From positions 62,001 to 126,000 of the forward strand of contig NZ_JAKLTN010000003.1 in the NCBI RefSeq assembly GCF_022012295.1: a stretch of DNA of 64,000 bases, given 5' to 3'. Origin of the DNA: Dechloromonas hankyongensis (GTDB taxonomy: Bacteria > Pseudomonadota > Gammaproteobacteria > Burkholderiales > Rhodocyclaceae). How positions within the stretch are numbered: position 1 is the first letter of the stretch; each line of letters begins with the position of its first letter. Of this stretch, positions 9,972 to 19,688 are shown piece by piece. The position numbers were made by a program, and so were the translations under genes. The notes under the pieces are model-generated. The model was not told the DNA's origin and did not search any database. It was given only the letters and a program-made list of their open reading frames with translations.

Positions 9972-11417
9972 TCACACCCCGAAGCGCCCGGCGACCAGGC
10001 CGATGCTGCCGGCGACCAGATCGAGCAGGGGCGCCGGCCACAGGCCGAGGACGACGATGCAGGCGGCGAGCAGCCCGGCGGCCACCGTCTCGGTCCGCGT
10101 CATGTCGTGCAGTTCCATGGCCGGCCCTTTCAGACAGAGGCGGCCGACGACGCGCAGGCTGTAGGCGGCGCCGACCAGCATGGCCAGACCGAGCAGGATG
10201 ACCCAGCCGCCCCAACGCGCATAGCCGGCGACCAGGGCGTGCAGTTCGGCGATGAAGCCGGCGCTGCCTGGCAGGCCGATGGCGGCGAGCAGGCCGAAGG
10301 CGACGAAGAAGGCGAAGCGCGGCGCCCGGCCGAGCAGCGAGCCGTAATCGGCCAGGTCGCGGCTGTGCGTGCGCTGGTAGAGCAGGCCGACGATCAGGAA
10401 CAAGGTGCCGGCGGTCAGCCCGTGCGCCACCATCTGCACCACCGCACCGGTCAGGCCGGTGACGTTGAGCGTGGCGATGCCGAGCAGCACGACGCCCATG
10501 TGCGAAATGGACGAATAGGCGACCATCGCCTTCAGGTCCTGCTGGCGCCAGGCCAGGATGCCGCCGTAGAGCAGGCTGACGAAGGCGAGGATGGCCAGCC
10601 AGTCCTGCGTCGCCAGCAGCGCGGCGGGCAGCGTGTCGGCGGCGCGGATCAGCCCGTAGGCGCCCATCTTGAGCAGCACGCCGGAGAGCAGGATGGACAC
10701 CGGGCTGGGCGCCTCGACGTGGGCCAGGGGCAGCCAGCCGTGCAGCGGGAAGACCGGCATCTTGACGCCGAAGCCGATGAACAGGCCGGCGAAGATCAGC
10801 AACTGGGTGTTCAGCGGCAGCTCGCGGCCACCGGCGGCCATGTCGGCCATCGCGAAGCTGTGTCCCGGGGCGGCGTCGTAAAGAAAGAGCAGGGCGACCA
10901 GCATGAATACCGAGCCGCCAAGCGTATATAAGAAGAAGTTGAGCGCCGCGCGCTGCCGGTTCGGCCCGCCCAGCCGGTCGATCAGGAAGAACAGCGGGAT
11001 CAGCGTCGCCTCCCAGAAAACATAGAACAGCGACCAGTCGCGCGCTGTGAACACCCCGAACATGGCCGACTCGAGCAGCAGCACCAGCACGAAATAGAGC
11101 CGCGCCCCCTCTTCCATGCGCCTTGAGACGAGCACGGCGATCAGCGACAGCAGCGCGGCGAGCAGCACCATGGCCAACGAGATGCCGTCGACGCCCAGCG
11201 AGAAGTAGGAACCGAGCCGGACATTCCAGGCCCGGCTTTCGAACATCTGTACCGCCGCCCCGGCCGGATCGAACTGCGCGGCAAGCCACAGCGCATAAGC
11301 AAGCGCGGCCAGCGCGAAGGACATGGCCACCTGCCACAAGGGCAAGGCGCGGCGTGCCGGCAACACGGCCAGCACGGCAGCCCCCGCCACCGGCAGAAAG
11401 ACCAGCGCCTTCAGCAT
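9972..11417 (-). CDS. NuoM/ND4-like proton-translocating subunit, first gene of DAB-type operon
   Basis: A 481-residue polytopic protein that looks like canonical NuoM: FYVFWEATLIPLFFLIDRLGG, FPLHGWLPLAHVEAPSPVS and the lysine of GVLLKMGAYGLIR are all present. It is the promoter-proximal gene of a five-gene minus-strand operon and ends one base before dabA begins. Described DAB loci carry dabA and dabB; a leading NuoM and two trailing NuoM-like genes make this an enlarged version. The roughly 200-base spacer upstream, shared with the divergent peroxiredoxin gene, must carry the operon promoter. No clear -35/-10 pair or regulator site stands out there. Confidence 0.85.
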   Translation of the reverse strand: MLKALVFLPVAGAAVLAVLPARRALPLWQVAMSFALAALAYALWLAAQFDPAGAAVQMFESRAWNVRLGSYFSLGVDGISLAMVLLAALLSLIAVLVSRRMEEGARLYFVLVLLLESAMFGVFTARDWSLFYVFWEATLIPLFFLIDRLGGPNRQRAALNFFLYTLGGSVFMLVALLFLYDAAPGHSFAMADMAAGGRELPLNTQLLIFAGLFIGFGVKMPVFPLHGWLPLAHVEAPSPVSILLSGVLLKMGAYGLIRAADTLPAALLATQDWLAILAFVSLLYGGILAWRQQDLKAMVAYSSISHMGVVLLGIATLNVTGLTGAVVQMVAHGLTAGTLFLIVGLLYQRTHSRDLADYGSLLGRAPRFAFFVAFGLLAAIGLPGSAGFIAELHALVAGYARWGGWVILLGLAMLVGAAYSLRVVGRLCLKGPAMELHDMTRTETVAAGLLAACIVVLGLWPAPLLDLVAGSIGLVAGRFGV

Positions 11418-11616
11418 GACTTGGCCCCTCCGCCAGTCTGCTCGGCATTCATTATTTTCATGGCGGGATTATGCCAGCGACCCGGCCATGACAGGCAAGT
11501 CGGAACCGGCTGTTTACCCTTGCTGCAGCGCGCCATTGGTTTGACATGGCATGCCCGCTTCGCTAAATTGAATGTTTCCCCCCAACCTCGAAACCAATCA
11601 CGATAAGGAGTTCCCC

Positions 11617-12216
11617 ATGGCCGTTCTCGTTGGCAAGCAAGCCCCGGATTTCACCGCAACCGCTGTCTATGGCAACAACGAAATCAAGGAACTGAAGCTC
11701 TCCCAGTTCAAGGGCAAGCCGGTCGTCCTGTTCTTCTACCCGCTCGACTTCACCTTCGTCTGCCCGTCCGAACTGATCGCCTTCGATCATCGCCTGGAAG
11801 AATTCAAGCAACGCGGCGTCGAAGTCGTCGGCGTCTCCATCGACTCTCAGTTCACCCACCTGGCGTGGAAGAACACCGCCGTCAAGGAAGGCGGCATCGG
11901 CCAAGTCGGCTATCCGCTGGTCGCTGACGTCAAGCACGAAATCTGCCGCGCCTACGACGTCGAACTCGAAGCTGCCGGTGTCGCCCTGCGCGGCTCCTTC
12001 CTGATCGACAAGAACGGCGTGGTCATGCACCAGGTCGTCAACATGCTGCCGCTCGGCCGCAACATCGACGAGATGCTGCGCATGGTCGACGCCCTCCAAT
12101 TCTTCGAAGAGCACGGCGAAGTCTGCCCGGCCGGCTGGAACAAGGGCAAGCCCGGCATGGTCGCCTCGACCGAAGGCGTTGCCGCCTACCTGGCCAAGAA
12201 CGCCAAGAAGCTGTAA
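11617..12216 (+). CDS. Typical 2-Cys peroxiredoxin (AhpC/Prx1 type)
   Basis: A 199-residue cytosolic thiol peroxidase that reduces hydrogen peroxide and organic peroxides. The peroxidatic cysteine lies in [12 protein letters not shown] (about residue 50) and the resolving cysteine in GEVCPAGW (about residue 170), which is the typical 2-Cys arrangement. The C-terminal arm is kept. The ATG at 11617 has AAGGAG seven bases upstream and fits family starts. A strong stem-loop terminator follows, so the gene is monocistronic. It is divergent from the dab-like operon. No ahpF reductase is nearby, so the electron donor is not evident. Confidence 0.9.
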   Translation: MAVLVGKQAPDFTATAVYGNNEIKELKLSQFKGKPVVLFFYPLDFTFVCPSELIAFDHRLEEFKQRGVEVVGVSIDSQFTHLAWKNTAVKEGGIGQVGYPLVADVKHEICRAYDVELEAAGVALRGSFLIDKNGVVMHQVVNMLPLGRNIDEMLRMVDALQFFEEHGEVCPAGWNKGKPGMVASTEGVAAYLAKNAKKL

Positions 12217-12252
12217 TACCTGCCGATCGCCCGCGAAACGGGGGCGAACGTC

Positions 12253-12287
12253 AAAAAAACCCCGGGCTTATTCCCCGGGGTTTTTTT
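12253..12287. terminator. Bidirectional-type rho-independent terminator after the peroxiredoxin
   Basis: Perfect 14-base arms AAAAAAACCCCGGG and CCCGGGGTTTTTTT close on a short loop and end in a T tract on either strand. Confidence 0.95.
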
Positions 12288-12356
12288 CATTGTGGTTTCG
12301 CCAAGTATCAGGATAAAATTTGACGAATTTGTAATTTCAGCAAAGACGAATTAATC

Positions 12357-12944
12357 ATGGCGGATTCCGAATATCTCAGTACCCGGCAAGCGGCCCTGCG
12401 CCTGGGCGTTTCGCTCGGTACCGTGCAAAACATGGTGGAAAGCGGCGCCTTGGAAGCCTGGAAGACTGCCGGCGGCCATCGCCGGATTCCCGTCGCCTCG
12501 GTCGATGCCCTGCTCGCCCGTCGCCGCAGCCTGACGCCGAGCGCCCAGGAAAGCAGCGGCCAACTCGACATCCTGATCGCCGAAGACGACCAGACCCTGC
12601 AGATGCTCTACCAGATGACCATCGACGGCTGGGGCCTGCCGATCAAGCTGCGTATCGTCGCCAACGGCTTCGACGGCCTGCTGCAGGTCGGCCAGCGCGT
12701 GCCGGACATCCTGATCGCCGACCTGATGATGCCGGGCATGGACGGCTTCGAAATGATCCGCCGCCTGCGCGCCAACCCGGACCTCGCCCGCATGGACATC
12801 ATCGTGGTCAGCGCCATCGATCGCGAGGAAGTGCTCAAGCGCGGGCTGCCTTCCGACATCACTCTGTTCGGCAAGCCGATTCCCTTCCACGAGATCAAGG
12901 GTTTCCTGCTCGGCCGTCTGGCTTCCCGGCAACGCAGCGCTTGA
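12357..12944 (+). CDS. Excisionase-type HTH fused to a response-regulator receiver domain
   Basis: A 195-residue protein. Residues 5-55 form an excisionase/MerR-like winged helix (YLSTRQAALRLGVSLGTVQNM followed by GGHRRIP). Residues about 68-190 form a CheY-like receiver with the acidic pocket in IAEDDQ, the phosphoacceptor aspartate in LIADLMMPGMDGFE, and the lysine in GKPIPF. The order is reversed relative to ordinary response regulators, where the receiver is N-terminal. No histidine kinase is adjacent; the next gene is a soluble chemoreceptor. It is probably a phosphorylation-controlled DNA-binding protein; the target is unknown. Confidence 0.85.
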   Translation: MADSEYLSTRQAALRLGVSLGTVQNMVESGALEAWKTAGGHRRIPVASVDALLARRRSLTPSAQESSGQLDILIAEDDQTLQMLYQMTIDGWGLPIKLRIVANGFDGLLQVGQRVPDILIADLMMPGMDGFEMIRRLRANPDLARMDIIVVSAIDREEVLKRGLPSDITLFGKPIPFHEIKGFLLGRLASRQRSA

Positions 12945-12984
12945 GCGCCGCGCATGTGCCGGAAGGGCCGACGCCAGCACGATT

Positions 12985-13009
12985 CGCCAGCCGGATCGGC
13001 TGGCGTTTT
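12985..13009 (+). terminator. Rho-independent terminator after the HTH-receiver gene
   Basis: Nine-base arms CGCCAGCCG and CGGCTGGCG around a GAT loop are followed by TTTT. A second GC-only hairpin with nine-base arms (13015-13037) lacks a T tract. The rest of the spacer up to 13239 shows nothing else that can be named. Confidence 0.85.
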
Positions 13010-13239
13010 CACAAGGCGGCGCGCCATCCGCGCCGCCAGCGGGACACATGCCTTGCTTACCCGCAACGGCCATCTCCATCCCGGACAATGCAAATACCAT
13101 TTGCTGCATTTTTATTGTTTCTCGGACCATGCGCAGCCATGGCTTGCCGAGAGTAGCGAGGCCGACCATGCGGGGGTATGATCAGCGCCAGCTTTTGCCC
13201 CCTCTGGCGGGCCATAAGAAAAGAAATCGGAGACATTGA

Positions 13240-14757
13240 ATGGGATTCTTTGGAAATAACGCGGCCCTCAACAAAATCGACCGCGACATCTCGGCTGTTG
13301 CCGAAGGCCAGGCCAATCTGTCGCTGGTCGTCGGCACCACCGGCAACGACGCCAGCGGACGTATTTCGGCCAACATCAACCGCCTGTTCGGCCGCGTCCG
13401 CACCCTGATTTCGCAAGCCCGGGAGCGTAGCGTCAGCATCGCCGCAGACGCCGCCCGCATGAACCAACTGGTCCAGCAGACCGACGACGCGGTGCGCCGC
13501 CAGGAAACGCTGGCCGCCAATGTCTTCGAGTCGAGCAACCGGGTCAATCTGGCGGTCAGCGAAGTGGCCATGAATTCCGATGCCATCCAGGCTTCGACCC
13601 AGAACAACCTCGACCTGGCCCAGCGCTCGCTGGAGCAGATGGAAACCGTGGCCTCGACCATGCGCTCGACCAATGCCCACATCGAGCATTTCTCGTCCAC
13701 GGTCAACGAACTGCACACCAGTTCGATGAAGATCAACGAAATCGTCTCGCTGATCAACGACATTTCCGACCAGACCAACCTGCTCGCCCTCAACGCCGCC
13801 ATCGAGGCGGCACGGGCCGGCGAAGCCGGGCGCGGCTTCGCGGTGGTCGCCGACGAGGTGCGCAAGCTGGCCGAGAAGGTCAAGACCGCCACCCAGGTTA
13901 TCGGCCAGAACACCCAGTCGATGATCAACCTGGTGTCCGACACCTCGGAAAAGACCAAGACCATCGTCGGCGAAGTGACCAAGGCCAACGGCTACATCGA
14001 AACCTCGGCAGCCGACCTGACCACCATGGTCGGTGATTTCAAGCTGACGACCGGGCAACTGACCACCATTTCGACGGCCATCTACAACCTGCGCGAAAGC
14101 AACCAGGCCATCCACAGCGAGGTCGAGGAAATCCGCGACCATTCGCGCGACATTTCCGGCCGTATGAAACAGTGCCTCGGTTCGGCCAAGACCCTGCGCG
14201 AATCGACCGAAGACCTGCAATGCACGCTGGCCGATTTCCGCACCGGCAATAGCATGTTCGATACGCTGCACGACAAGTGCGCCGATTTCCGCGACAACGT
14301 CGCTGCCATCCTGCAAAAGCTGGCCGACCGCGGGGTCAATATCTTCGACCAGTCCTACAAGGAAATCCCCGGTTCCAACCCAAAACGCTACACGACCGCC
14401 TACGACAGCCAGTGCGATGGCGAACTGACCCGCCTGTACGACGACCTGCTGCGCGAAGTGCCGGGGCTGGTGTATTCGCTGTCCATGGACAGTAACGGCT
14501 ACGCGCCGGCCCACAATTCGTCCTGTTCGCAGCCGCCCAGCGGCGACCCCGTCATCGACCTTGCCAAGTGCCGCCACAAGCGCATCTTCAACGACCCGGT
14601 CGGCATGAAGGGGGCCAAGAACCAGATGACTTCGCTGTTCCAGACCTACGTGCGCGACACCGGCGAAATCCTCGCCGACCTGACCATGCCGATCATGCTT
14701 AACGGCCGGCACTGGGGCGCCGTACGGATCGGCTTCAAGACTGATCTCGTCAAGTAG
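13240..14757 (+). CDS. Cytosolic methyl-accepting chemotaxis protein with C-terminal sensor domain
   Basis: A 505-residue chemoreceptor with no transmembrane segment. The long coiled-coil signalling region carries the conserved hairpin tip [20 protein letters not shown] near residue 170, followed by [17 protein letters not shown], which would contact CheA and CheW. The sensory part follows the signalling part: residues about 350-505 form an alpha/beta Cache-like domain ([20 protein letters not shown] to [17 protein letters not shown]). It starts with GGAGA eight bases upstream and is followed by a strong terminator. It probably senses a cytoplasmic or redox cue; the ligand is unknown. The Cache assignment is by eye. 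Confidence 0.85.
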   Translation: MGFFGNNAALNKIDRDISAVAEGQANLSLVVGTTGNDASGRISANINRLFGRVRTLISQARERSVSIAADAARMNQLVQQTDDAVRRQETLAANVFESSNRVNLAVSEVAMNSDAIQASTQNNLDLAQRSLEQMETVASTMRSTNAHIEHFSSTVNELHTSSMKINEIVSLINDISDQTNLLALNAAIEAARAGEAGRGFAVVADEVRKLAEKVKTATQVIGQNTQSMINLVSDTSEKTKTIVGEVTKANGYIETSAADLTTMVGDFKLTTGQLTTISTAIYNLRESNQAIHSEVEEIRDHSRDISGRMKQCLGSAKTLRESTEDLQCTLADFRTGNSMFDTLHDKCADFRDNVAAILQKLADRGVNIFDQSYKEIPGSNPKRYTTAYDSQCDGELTRLYDDLLREVPGLVYSLSMDSNGYAPAHNSSCSQPPSGDPVIDLAKCRHKRIFNDPVGMKGAKNQMTSLFQTYVRDTGEILADLTMPIMLNGRHWGAVRIGFKTDLVK

Positions 14758-14783
14758 ATAGTCAGGTCCACGCTCCGGAAACG

Positions 14784-14813
14784 AACAAGGCGCCCGCGGG
14801 CGCCTTGTTTTTT
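14784..14813 (+). terminator. Rho-independent terminator after the chemoreceptor gene
   Basis: A 26-base perfect palindrome with arms AACAAGGCGCCCG and CGGGCGCCTTGTT is followed by further T residues. Confidence 0.95.
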
Positions 14814-14837
14814 GGCCATCCGGTCGTCAGCGGAGGC

Positions 14838-15320
14838 TCAGGCAGCTGCTCCGAGGCAGACGGCACGTATGCTGGCCAGATAGTCGGGCACCGCCGCATC
14901 GCCTTCCGCCGGCGCCCAGGCGGCCCGCTCCTCGGGTGCTATCGGCACATACGGCCCGGCCTTGGCCTCGAAGATGACGGTTCCCGGCTCCAGCGCCAGG
15001 ACGCTGTGGAACACACCGTGCGGCACGTCGACACCCACTGCGTCACCGCCCGCCGCCAGCACGGCGCTGCGCTGGACGCCGCCCTGGTCGTCGAAAAAGA
15101 CGACGCCTAGGCGCCCGCGCAGGACGAGCAGGGTTTCATCCTTGGCCGGATTGAGATGGCGGTGCGGCGGCACGTAGGAGCCGGGTTCGATGGCGACCAG
15201 CAGGCGGTGCGCCGGGTAGACGTCGTCCGGATGGAAATTGCGATGCACGCGCCGGCGCGGCGCCTGGCCGGCCGCGGCGCTGAGCTCGGCGAACAGGGCC
15301 TGGTCGATGAGCCTGAGCAT
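14838..15320 (-). CDS. WbuC family cupin-fold metalloprotein
   Basis: A 160-residue single-domain cupin. The metal-binding first cupin motif appears as PPHRHLNPAKDETLLVLRGRLG, and the second lies around VPHGVFHSVLAL. The length and the N-terminal RRRVHRNFHPDDVYPAHRLLVA segment match the WbuC family, whose biochemical activity is not known. Its ATG overlaps the dnaE stop by one base (TGATG), so it is translated with dnaE, and it probably shares the dnaE promoter. Confidence 0.8.
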   Translation of the reverse strand: MLRLIDQALFAELSAAAGQAPRRRVHRNFHPDDVYPAHRLLVAIEPGSYVPPHRHLNPAKDETLLVLRGRLGVVFFDDQGGVQRSAVLAAGGDAVGVDVPHGVFHSVLALEPGTVIFEAKAGPYVPIAPEERAAWAPAEGDAAVPDYLASIRAVCLGAAA

Positions 15321-18300
15321 CAGTACACGATCTCGACGTTTTCCGGCTGCAACCAGCCGCCCAGCGCTTCGATCAACGGATCGTCGAGGCGAACGCGGGC
15401 CTCTTCACCGAGCACCATTTCGCATTCGGCCACCTCGTTGCGGTAGCGGATGCGCACGGCCGCGGGACCTGGGGCGAAGGGCGTCAGCAGCGACTTCAGC
15501 TTGCCGGCGTCCGAGTTGCCATTCATTTTCAGCAGCAGGTGCTTGGCGAAGCGGGCACGCGCCTCGCCCATGGTCATCAGACGTTCGGCAACGACGGCAT
15601 TGCCGCCGGAGAATTCGTCGTAACGGACCTTGCCCTCGATGACCAGCACCTCGTCGGTGACGATCTTGTCGCGCTCGGCCTCGAACAATTCGTTGAATAC
15701 CGAGACTTCGACCATGGCCGTGCCGTCGTCGAGCTGCACGAACAGCATCTTGCCGCGCCGGGTCATCTGGGTGCGGATGCCGACCACGATGCCGGCGATG
15801 TTGGTAAATTCCTTGGCCGGTTCGAGGCGGTTGAGCGGGCGGCGGATGAAGCGCGACAATTCCTTCTTGCAGGTGTTGTACGGATGCCCCGAGAAGAAGA
15901 AGCCAAGCGCCGTCTTCTCTTCCATCAGCTGGGTCTTTTCGTCCCATGGGCGAACGTTGACGTATTCCGGCGCGTGCTCCTCGGCCACCTCGGCAATGTC
16001 GAACAGGCTGGTCTGCATGGCGTTGCGCTCGGCATGCTCGGCGAAATCCATGGCCACGCCGACCGTCGCCAGCAGCTTGTGGCGATCGGGGACCGGGGTG
16101 TCGCCGGCGGTCAGCGGCGCGATACAGTCGAAGGCGCCGGCGCGGATCAGCGCCTCGATGGTGCGGCGATTGACCATGCGCTTGTCGCAACGCTTGCAGA
16201 AGTCGAACAGGTCCTTGAACGGCCCGCCTTCCTCGCGCGCCTTGAGAATGACGTTGACCGCCTGCTCGCCGGTGCCCTTGACCGCCCCCAGACCGTAGCG
16301 GATGGTCTGCCGGTCGACCGGCTCGAAGCGATACGGCGAGGCATTGACGTCCGGTCCGAGCACCTTCACCTTGTTGGCGATCGTATCCTCGTAGAAGATC
16401 TTCACGGTGTCGGTGTTGTCCATGTCGGAGGACATGGTCGCCGCCATGAAGGCCGCGCAGTGGTAACGCTTGAGCCAAGCCGTGTGGTAGGTGACGACGG
16501 CGTAGGCAGCGGTGTGCGACTTGTTGAAGCCGTATTCCGCGAACTTGGTCATCAGGTCGAACAACTGCTCGGCGAGCGCCGGATCGTAGCCGCGCTCCTT
16601 GGCGCCGGCGGCGATGGTCTCGCGGTGTTTGGCCATTTCCTCGGGTTTCTTCTTGCCCATCGCCCGGCGCAGCATGTCGGCGCCACCCAGCGTGTAGCCG
16701 CCGATGATCTGCGAGATCTGCATCACCTGTTCCTGGTACACGATGACGCCGTAGGTCGGCGACAGGCAGGCGGTGAGGTCGGGGTGGAAATAGTCGATCT
16801 TCTGCTGGCCTTTTTTCCGCAGAATGAAGTCATCCACCATACCGGAGCCGAGCGGGCCGGGACGGTAGAGCGCGAGCACAGCGATGATGTCTTCGAAACG
16901 GTCGGGCGCCAGCTTCTTGAGCAGCTTCTTCATGCCTTCCGATTCGACCTGGAAGATCGCCGTCGTATTGGCGTCCTTCAGGATCTGATAGGCCCCGGGG
17001 TCTTCGAAGCCGAGCGACATCAAGTCCAACTTCTCGCCGGTCATGCGGCGGATGTACTCAACGGCCAGTTCGATAATGGTCAGGTTGCGCAGGCCGAGGA
17101 AGTCGAACTTGACCAGGCCAGCCTTCTCGACGTCGTCCTTGTCGAACTGCGACACCGGCGAGGCGTCGGCGCCGGTCGCCTGGTACATCGGGCAGAAATC
17201 GGTGATCTTGCCCGGGGCGATCAGCACGCCGCCGGCGTGCATGCCGACATTGCGGGTCAAGTCTTCGAGGCGGCCTGCCAGGTCGAACAGTTCGCGGATG
17301 GTTTCACCGTCGCCGTCGCCTTCCATCATCTGCTGGAGCTGCGGTTCCTGCTCCAGCGCCTCGGCCAGCGACACCGGCTTGTTCTGGACGATGGGAATCA
17401 GCTTGGAAATACGGTCGCACATCGAGTACGGCAGGCCGAACACGCGGCCGACGTCGCGGATCACCGCCTTCGACGACATGGTACCGAAGGTAGCGATCTG
17501 GCTCACCGCATCGGCGCCGTAGTGCTCGCGCACGTACTCGATGACGCGCCAGCGATTGTCCTGACAGAAGTCGATATCGAAGTCGGGCATCGACACCCGT
17601 TCCGGGTTCAGGAAGCGCTCGAACAGCAGGGCGTAGGCCAGCGGATCGAGGTCGGTGATGCGCAGCGAATAGGCGACCAGCGAACCGGCGCCGGAACCCC
17701 GGCCAGGACCGACCGGCACGCCATTCTGCTTGCCCCAGTTGATGAAGTCGGCCACGATCAGGAAGTAGCCGGGGAAGCCCATCTGCAGGATGGTCTTGCA
17801 CTCGAAGTCGAGGCGTTCGTCATACTCCGGCCGGCGCTGGGCACGCACTTCGGGATCGGGGTACAACTCGGCCAGACGCACTTCCAGCCCCTTCTTCGCT
17901 TCCTGCACCAGGAAGTCGTCGAGCGACATCCCTTCCGGCGTCGGGAACAACGGCAAGTAGTTCTTGCCCAGCGTCATTTCGATATTGCAGCGCTTGGCGA
18001 TTTCCAGCGTGTTTTCCAGCGCCTCCGGCAGGTCGGCGAACAGCTCCGCCATCTCGCCCTGCGTCTTGAAATACTGCTCCGCGGTGTAGATCTTGGGCCG
18101 GCGGGTATCGCCCAGCACGTAGCCCTCGGCGATGCAGACGCGCGCTTCGTGCGCCTGGAAGTCGTCGGGCTTCATGAACTGGATCGGATGCGTGGCGACC
18201 AGCGGCAGGCCCGTCTCGCCGGCCAGATCGGCAGTCTGCTGGACGACGGCCTCCTGTTGCGGCTGGCCGTAGCGCTGCACTTCGAGATAGAAGGCGCCGG

Positions 18301-18790
18301 GGAAAATCGCCTCCCAGGCCTTCGCCCGTTCGCCGGCGAGGTCGAAATTGCCGTTGAGCAGGGCCTCGCCGACATCGCCGAGATGCGCACCGGACAGGGC
18401 GATCAGGCCATCGCAGCCGACTTCGGCGAACCATTCGCGGCGGATTTCCGCCCGGTCGCGGCGGCCTTCGACCAGATAGGCCTTGGTCAGCAACTCGCAC
18501 AGCTGCCGGTAGCCCTCGCGATTGCGCACCAGCAGCAGTAGGCGATAGGCGTCCTCGGGCGCCTCCGGGTTGGCAATCCACACGTCCGCCCCAGCCACCG
18601 GCTTGACCCCCTTGCCACGCGCCCCGGTGTAGAACTTGACCAGCCCGAACAGGTTGGCCAGATCGGTCAACGCCATGGCCGGCATGCCGTCGCCGGCGGC
18701 GCGCTTGACGGCATCGCCGATGCGGACGATGCCGTCGGTTACGGAGTATTCGGAATGCAGGCGGAGGTGGACGTAGCGCGGGGAATTCAT
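15320..18790 (-). CDS. dnaE: DNA polymerase III subunit alpha
   Basis: The 1156-residue replicative polymerase, close to the 1160 residues of E. coli DnaE. The N-terminal PHP domain begins at HLRLHSEYSVTDGIVRI. The palm catalytic aspartates are in MPDFDIDFCQDNR near residue 400. The fingers, a helix-hairpin-helix region, and a C-terminal OB fold (NIAGIVVGIRTQMTRRGKMLFVQL near residue 995) follow. A WbuC cupin gene overlaps its stop codon. The ATG at 18790 agrees with the family start MNSPRYVHLRLHSEYS. Confidence 0.97.
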   Translation of the reverse strand: MNSPRYVHLRLHSEYSVTDGIVRIGDAVKRAAGDGMPAMALTDLANLFGLVKFYTGARGKGVKPVAGADVWIANPEAPEDAYRLLLLVRNREGYRQLCELLTKAYLVEGRRDRAEIRREWFAEVGCDGLIALSGAHLGDVGEALLNGNFDLAGERAKAWEAIFPGAFYLEVQRYGQPQQEAVVQQTADLAGETGLPLVATHPIQFMKPDDFQAHEARVCIAEGYVLGDTRRPKIYTAEQYFKTQGEMAELFADLPEALENTLEIAKRCNIEMTLGKNYLPLFPTPEGMSLDDFLVQEAKKGLEVRLAELYPDPEVRAQRRPEYDERLDFECKTILQMGFPGYFLIVADFINWGKQNGVPVGPGRGSGAGSLVAYSLRITDLDPLAYALLFERFLNPERVSMPDFDIDFCQDNRWRVIEYVREHYGADAVSQIATFGTMSSKAVIRDVGRVFGLPYSMCDRISKLIPIVQNKPVSLAEALEQEPQLQQMMEGDGDGETIRELFDLAGRLEDLTRNVGMHAGGVLIAPGKITDFCPMYQATGADASPVSQFDKDDVEKAGLVKFDFLGLRNLTIIELAVEYIRRMTGEKLDLMSLGFEDPGAYQILKDANTTAIFQVESEGMKKLLKKLAPDRFEDIIAVLALYRPGPLGSGMVDDFILRKKGQQKIDYFHPDLTACLSPTYGVIVYQEQVMQISQIIGGYTLGGADMLRRAMGKKKPEEMAKHRETIAAGAKERGYDPALAEQLFDLMTKFAEYGFNKSHTAAYAVVTYHTAWLKRYHCAAFMAATMSSDMDNTDTVKIFYEDTIANKVKVLGPDVNASPYRFEPVDRQTIRYGLGAVKGTGEQAVNVILKAREEGGPFKDLFDFCKRCDKRMVNRRTIEALIRAGAFDCIAPLTAGDTPVPDRHKLLATVGVAMDFAEHAERNAMQTSLFDIAEVAEEHAPEYVNVRPWDEKTQLMEEKTALGFFFSGHPYNTCKKELSRFIRRPLNRLEPAKEFTNIAGIVVGIRTQMTRRGKMLFVQLDDGTAMVEVSVFNELFEAERDKIVTDEVLVIEGKVRYDEFSGGNAVVAERLMTMGEARARFAKHLLLKMNGNSDAGKLKSLLTPFAPGPAAVRIRYRNEVAECEMVLGEEARVRLDDPLIEALGGWLQPENVEIVY

Positions 18791-18879
18791 GGCCGCAATT
18801 TTACCGCGCCGACGGGTGGCCGTCCGAACCAGCTTGGGCTAGATTAGCGGTTTCGAATAAAACCACCGGGAGACAAACC

Positions 18880-19668
18880 ATGAGCCAAGAAGAAGCCCTC
18901 GTCCTGCGTAGCGACCGTACCGACGGCCTGACCACGCTGACCCTGAACCGTCCCAACGCCTTCAATTCGCTGTCAAAGGACCTGCTCAGCGCCCTGCAGA
19001 CCGAACTCGATGCCATCGCCGCCAGCGAGACCGTGCGCGTCGTGGTCATCTCCGGCGCCGGCAAGGCTTTCTGCTCCGGCCACGACCTGAAGGAAATGCG
19101 CGCCAATCACAGCAAGGCCTACATGCAGGCCCTGTTCAAGCAGTGCGGTGAGTTGATGCTGACCATCACCCGCCTGCCGCAGCCGGTCATCGCCCGGGTG
19201 CACGGCATCGCCACCGCCGCCGGCTGCCAGCTGGTGTCGATGTGCGACCTGGCGGTGGCCGCCGATGTGGCCAAGTTCGCCGTTTCCGGCATCAACGTCG
19301 GCCTGTTCTGCTCCACCCCAGCCGTCGGCCTGGCTCGCAATCTGGGCCGCAAGGCGGCGCTCGAAATGCTGCTCACCGGCGATTTCATCGACGCCATGGA
19401 AGCCAAGGCCAAGGGGCTGGTCAATCGCGTCGTGCCGCTTGACGCGCTGGATGCTGAAATCGAGCGCCTGGCCGGCAGCATCCTGGCCAAGAGTGCCGTC
19501 GCCATCAAGACGGGCAAGGGCATGTTCTACCAGCAGCTGGAAATGGGCCTGCGCGAAGCCTACGCCTATGCCGCCGAGGTGATGGCCTGCAACATGATGA
19601 GCGAGGACGCCGGCGAAGGCATCGATGCCTTCATGCAGAAGCGGAAGCCGGTTTATAGCGGACGGTAA
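18880..19668 (+). CDS. Enoyl-CoA hydratase/isomerase family protein
   Basis: A 262-residue crotonase-fold protein with a GGGAG ribosome site. The oxyanion-hole regions are present: FCSGHDLKEM near residue 70 and HGIATAAGCQLVSMCDLA near residue 110. The segment that in true enoyl-CoA hydratases supplies catalytic glutamates reads GINVGLFCSTPAVGLARNLG and shows no such glutamate. This pattern resembles the ECHDC3-like subgroup, and the reaction cannot be named. No other fatty-acid oxidation gene is adjacent. The gene lies divergent from dnaE and convergent with the ComB-like gene. Confidence 0.85.
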   Translation: MSQEEALVLRSDRTDGLTTLTLNRPNAFNSLSKDLLSALQTELDAIAASETVRVVVISGAGKAFCSGHDLKEMRANHSKAYMQALFKQCGELMLTITRLPQPVIARVHGIATAAGCQLVSMCDLAVAADVAKFAVSGINVGLFCSTPAVGLARNLGRKAALEMLLTGDFIDAMEAKAKGLVNRVVPLDALDAEIERLAGSILAKSAVAIKTGKGMFYQQLEMGLREAYAYAAEVMACNMMSEDAGEGIDAFMQKRKPVYSGR

Positions 19669-19688
19669 GCAACGCGCCGGGTGCCGCC

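Noticed and set aside
15539..18541. 1000-residue open frame opposite dnaE
   Set aside because: Antisense shadow of a conserved gene with low-complexity composition and no recognisable domains.
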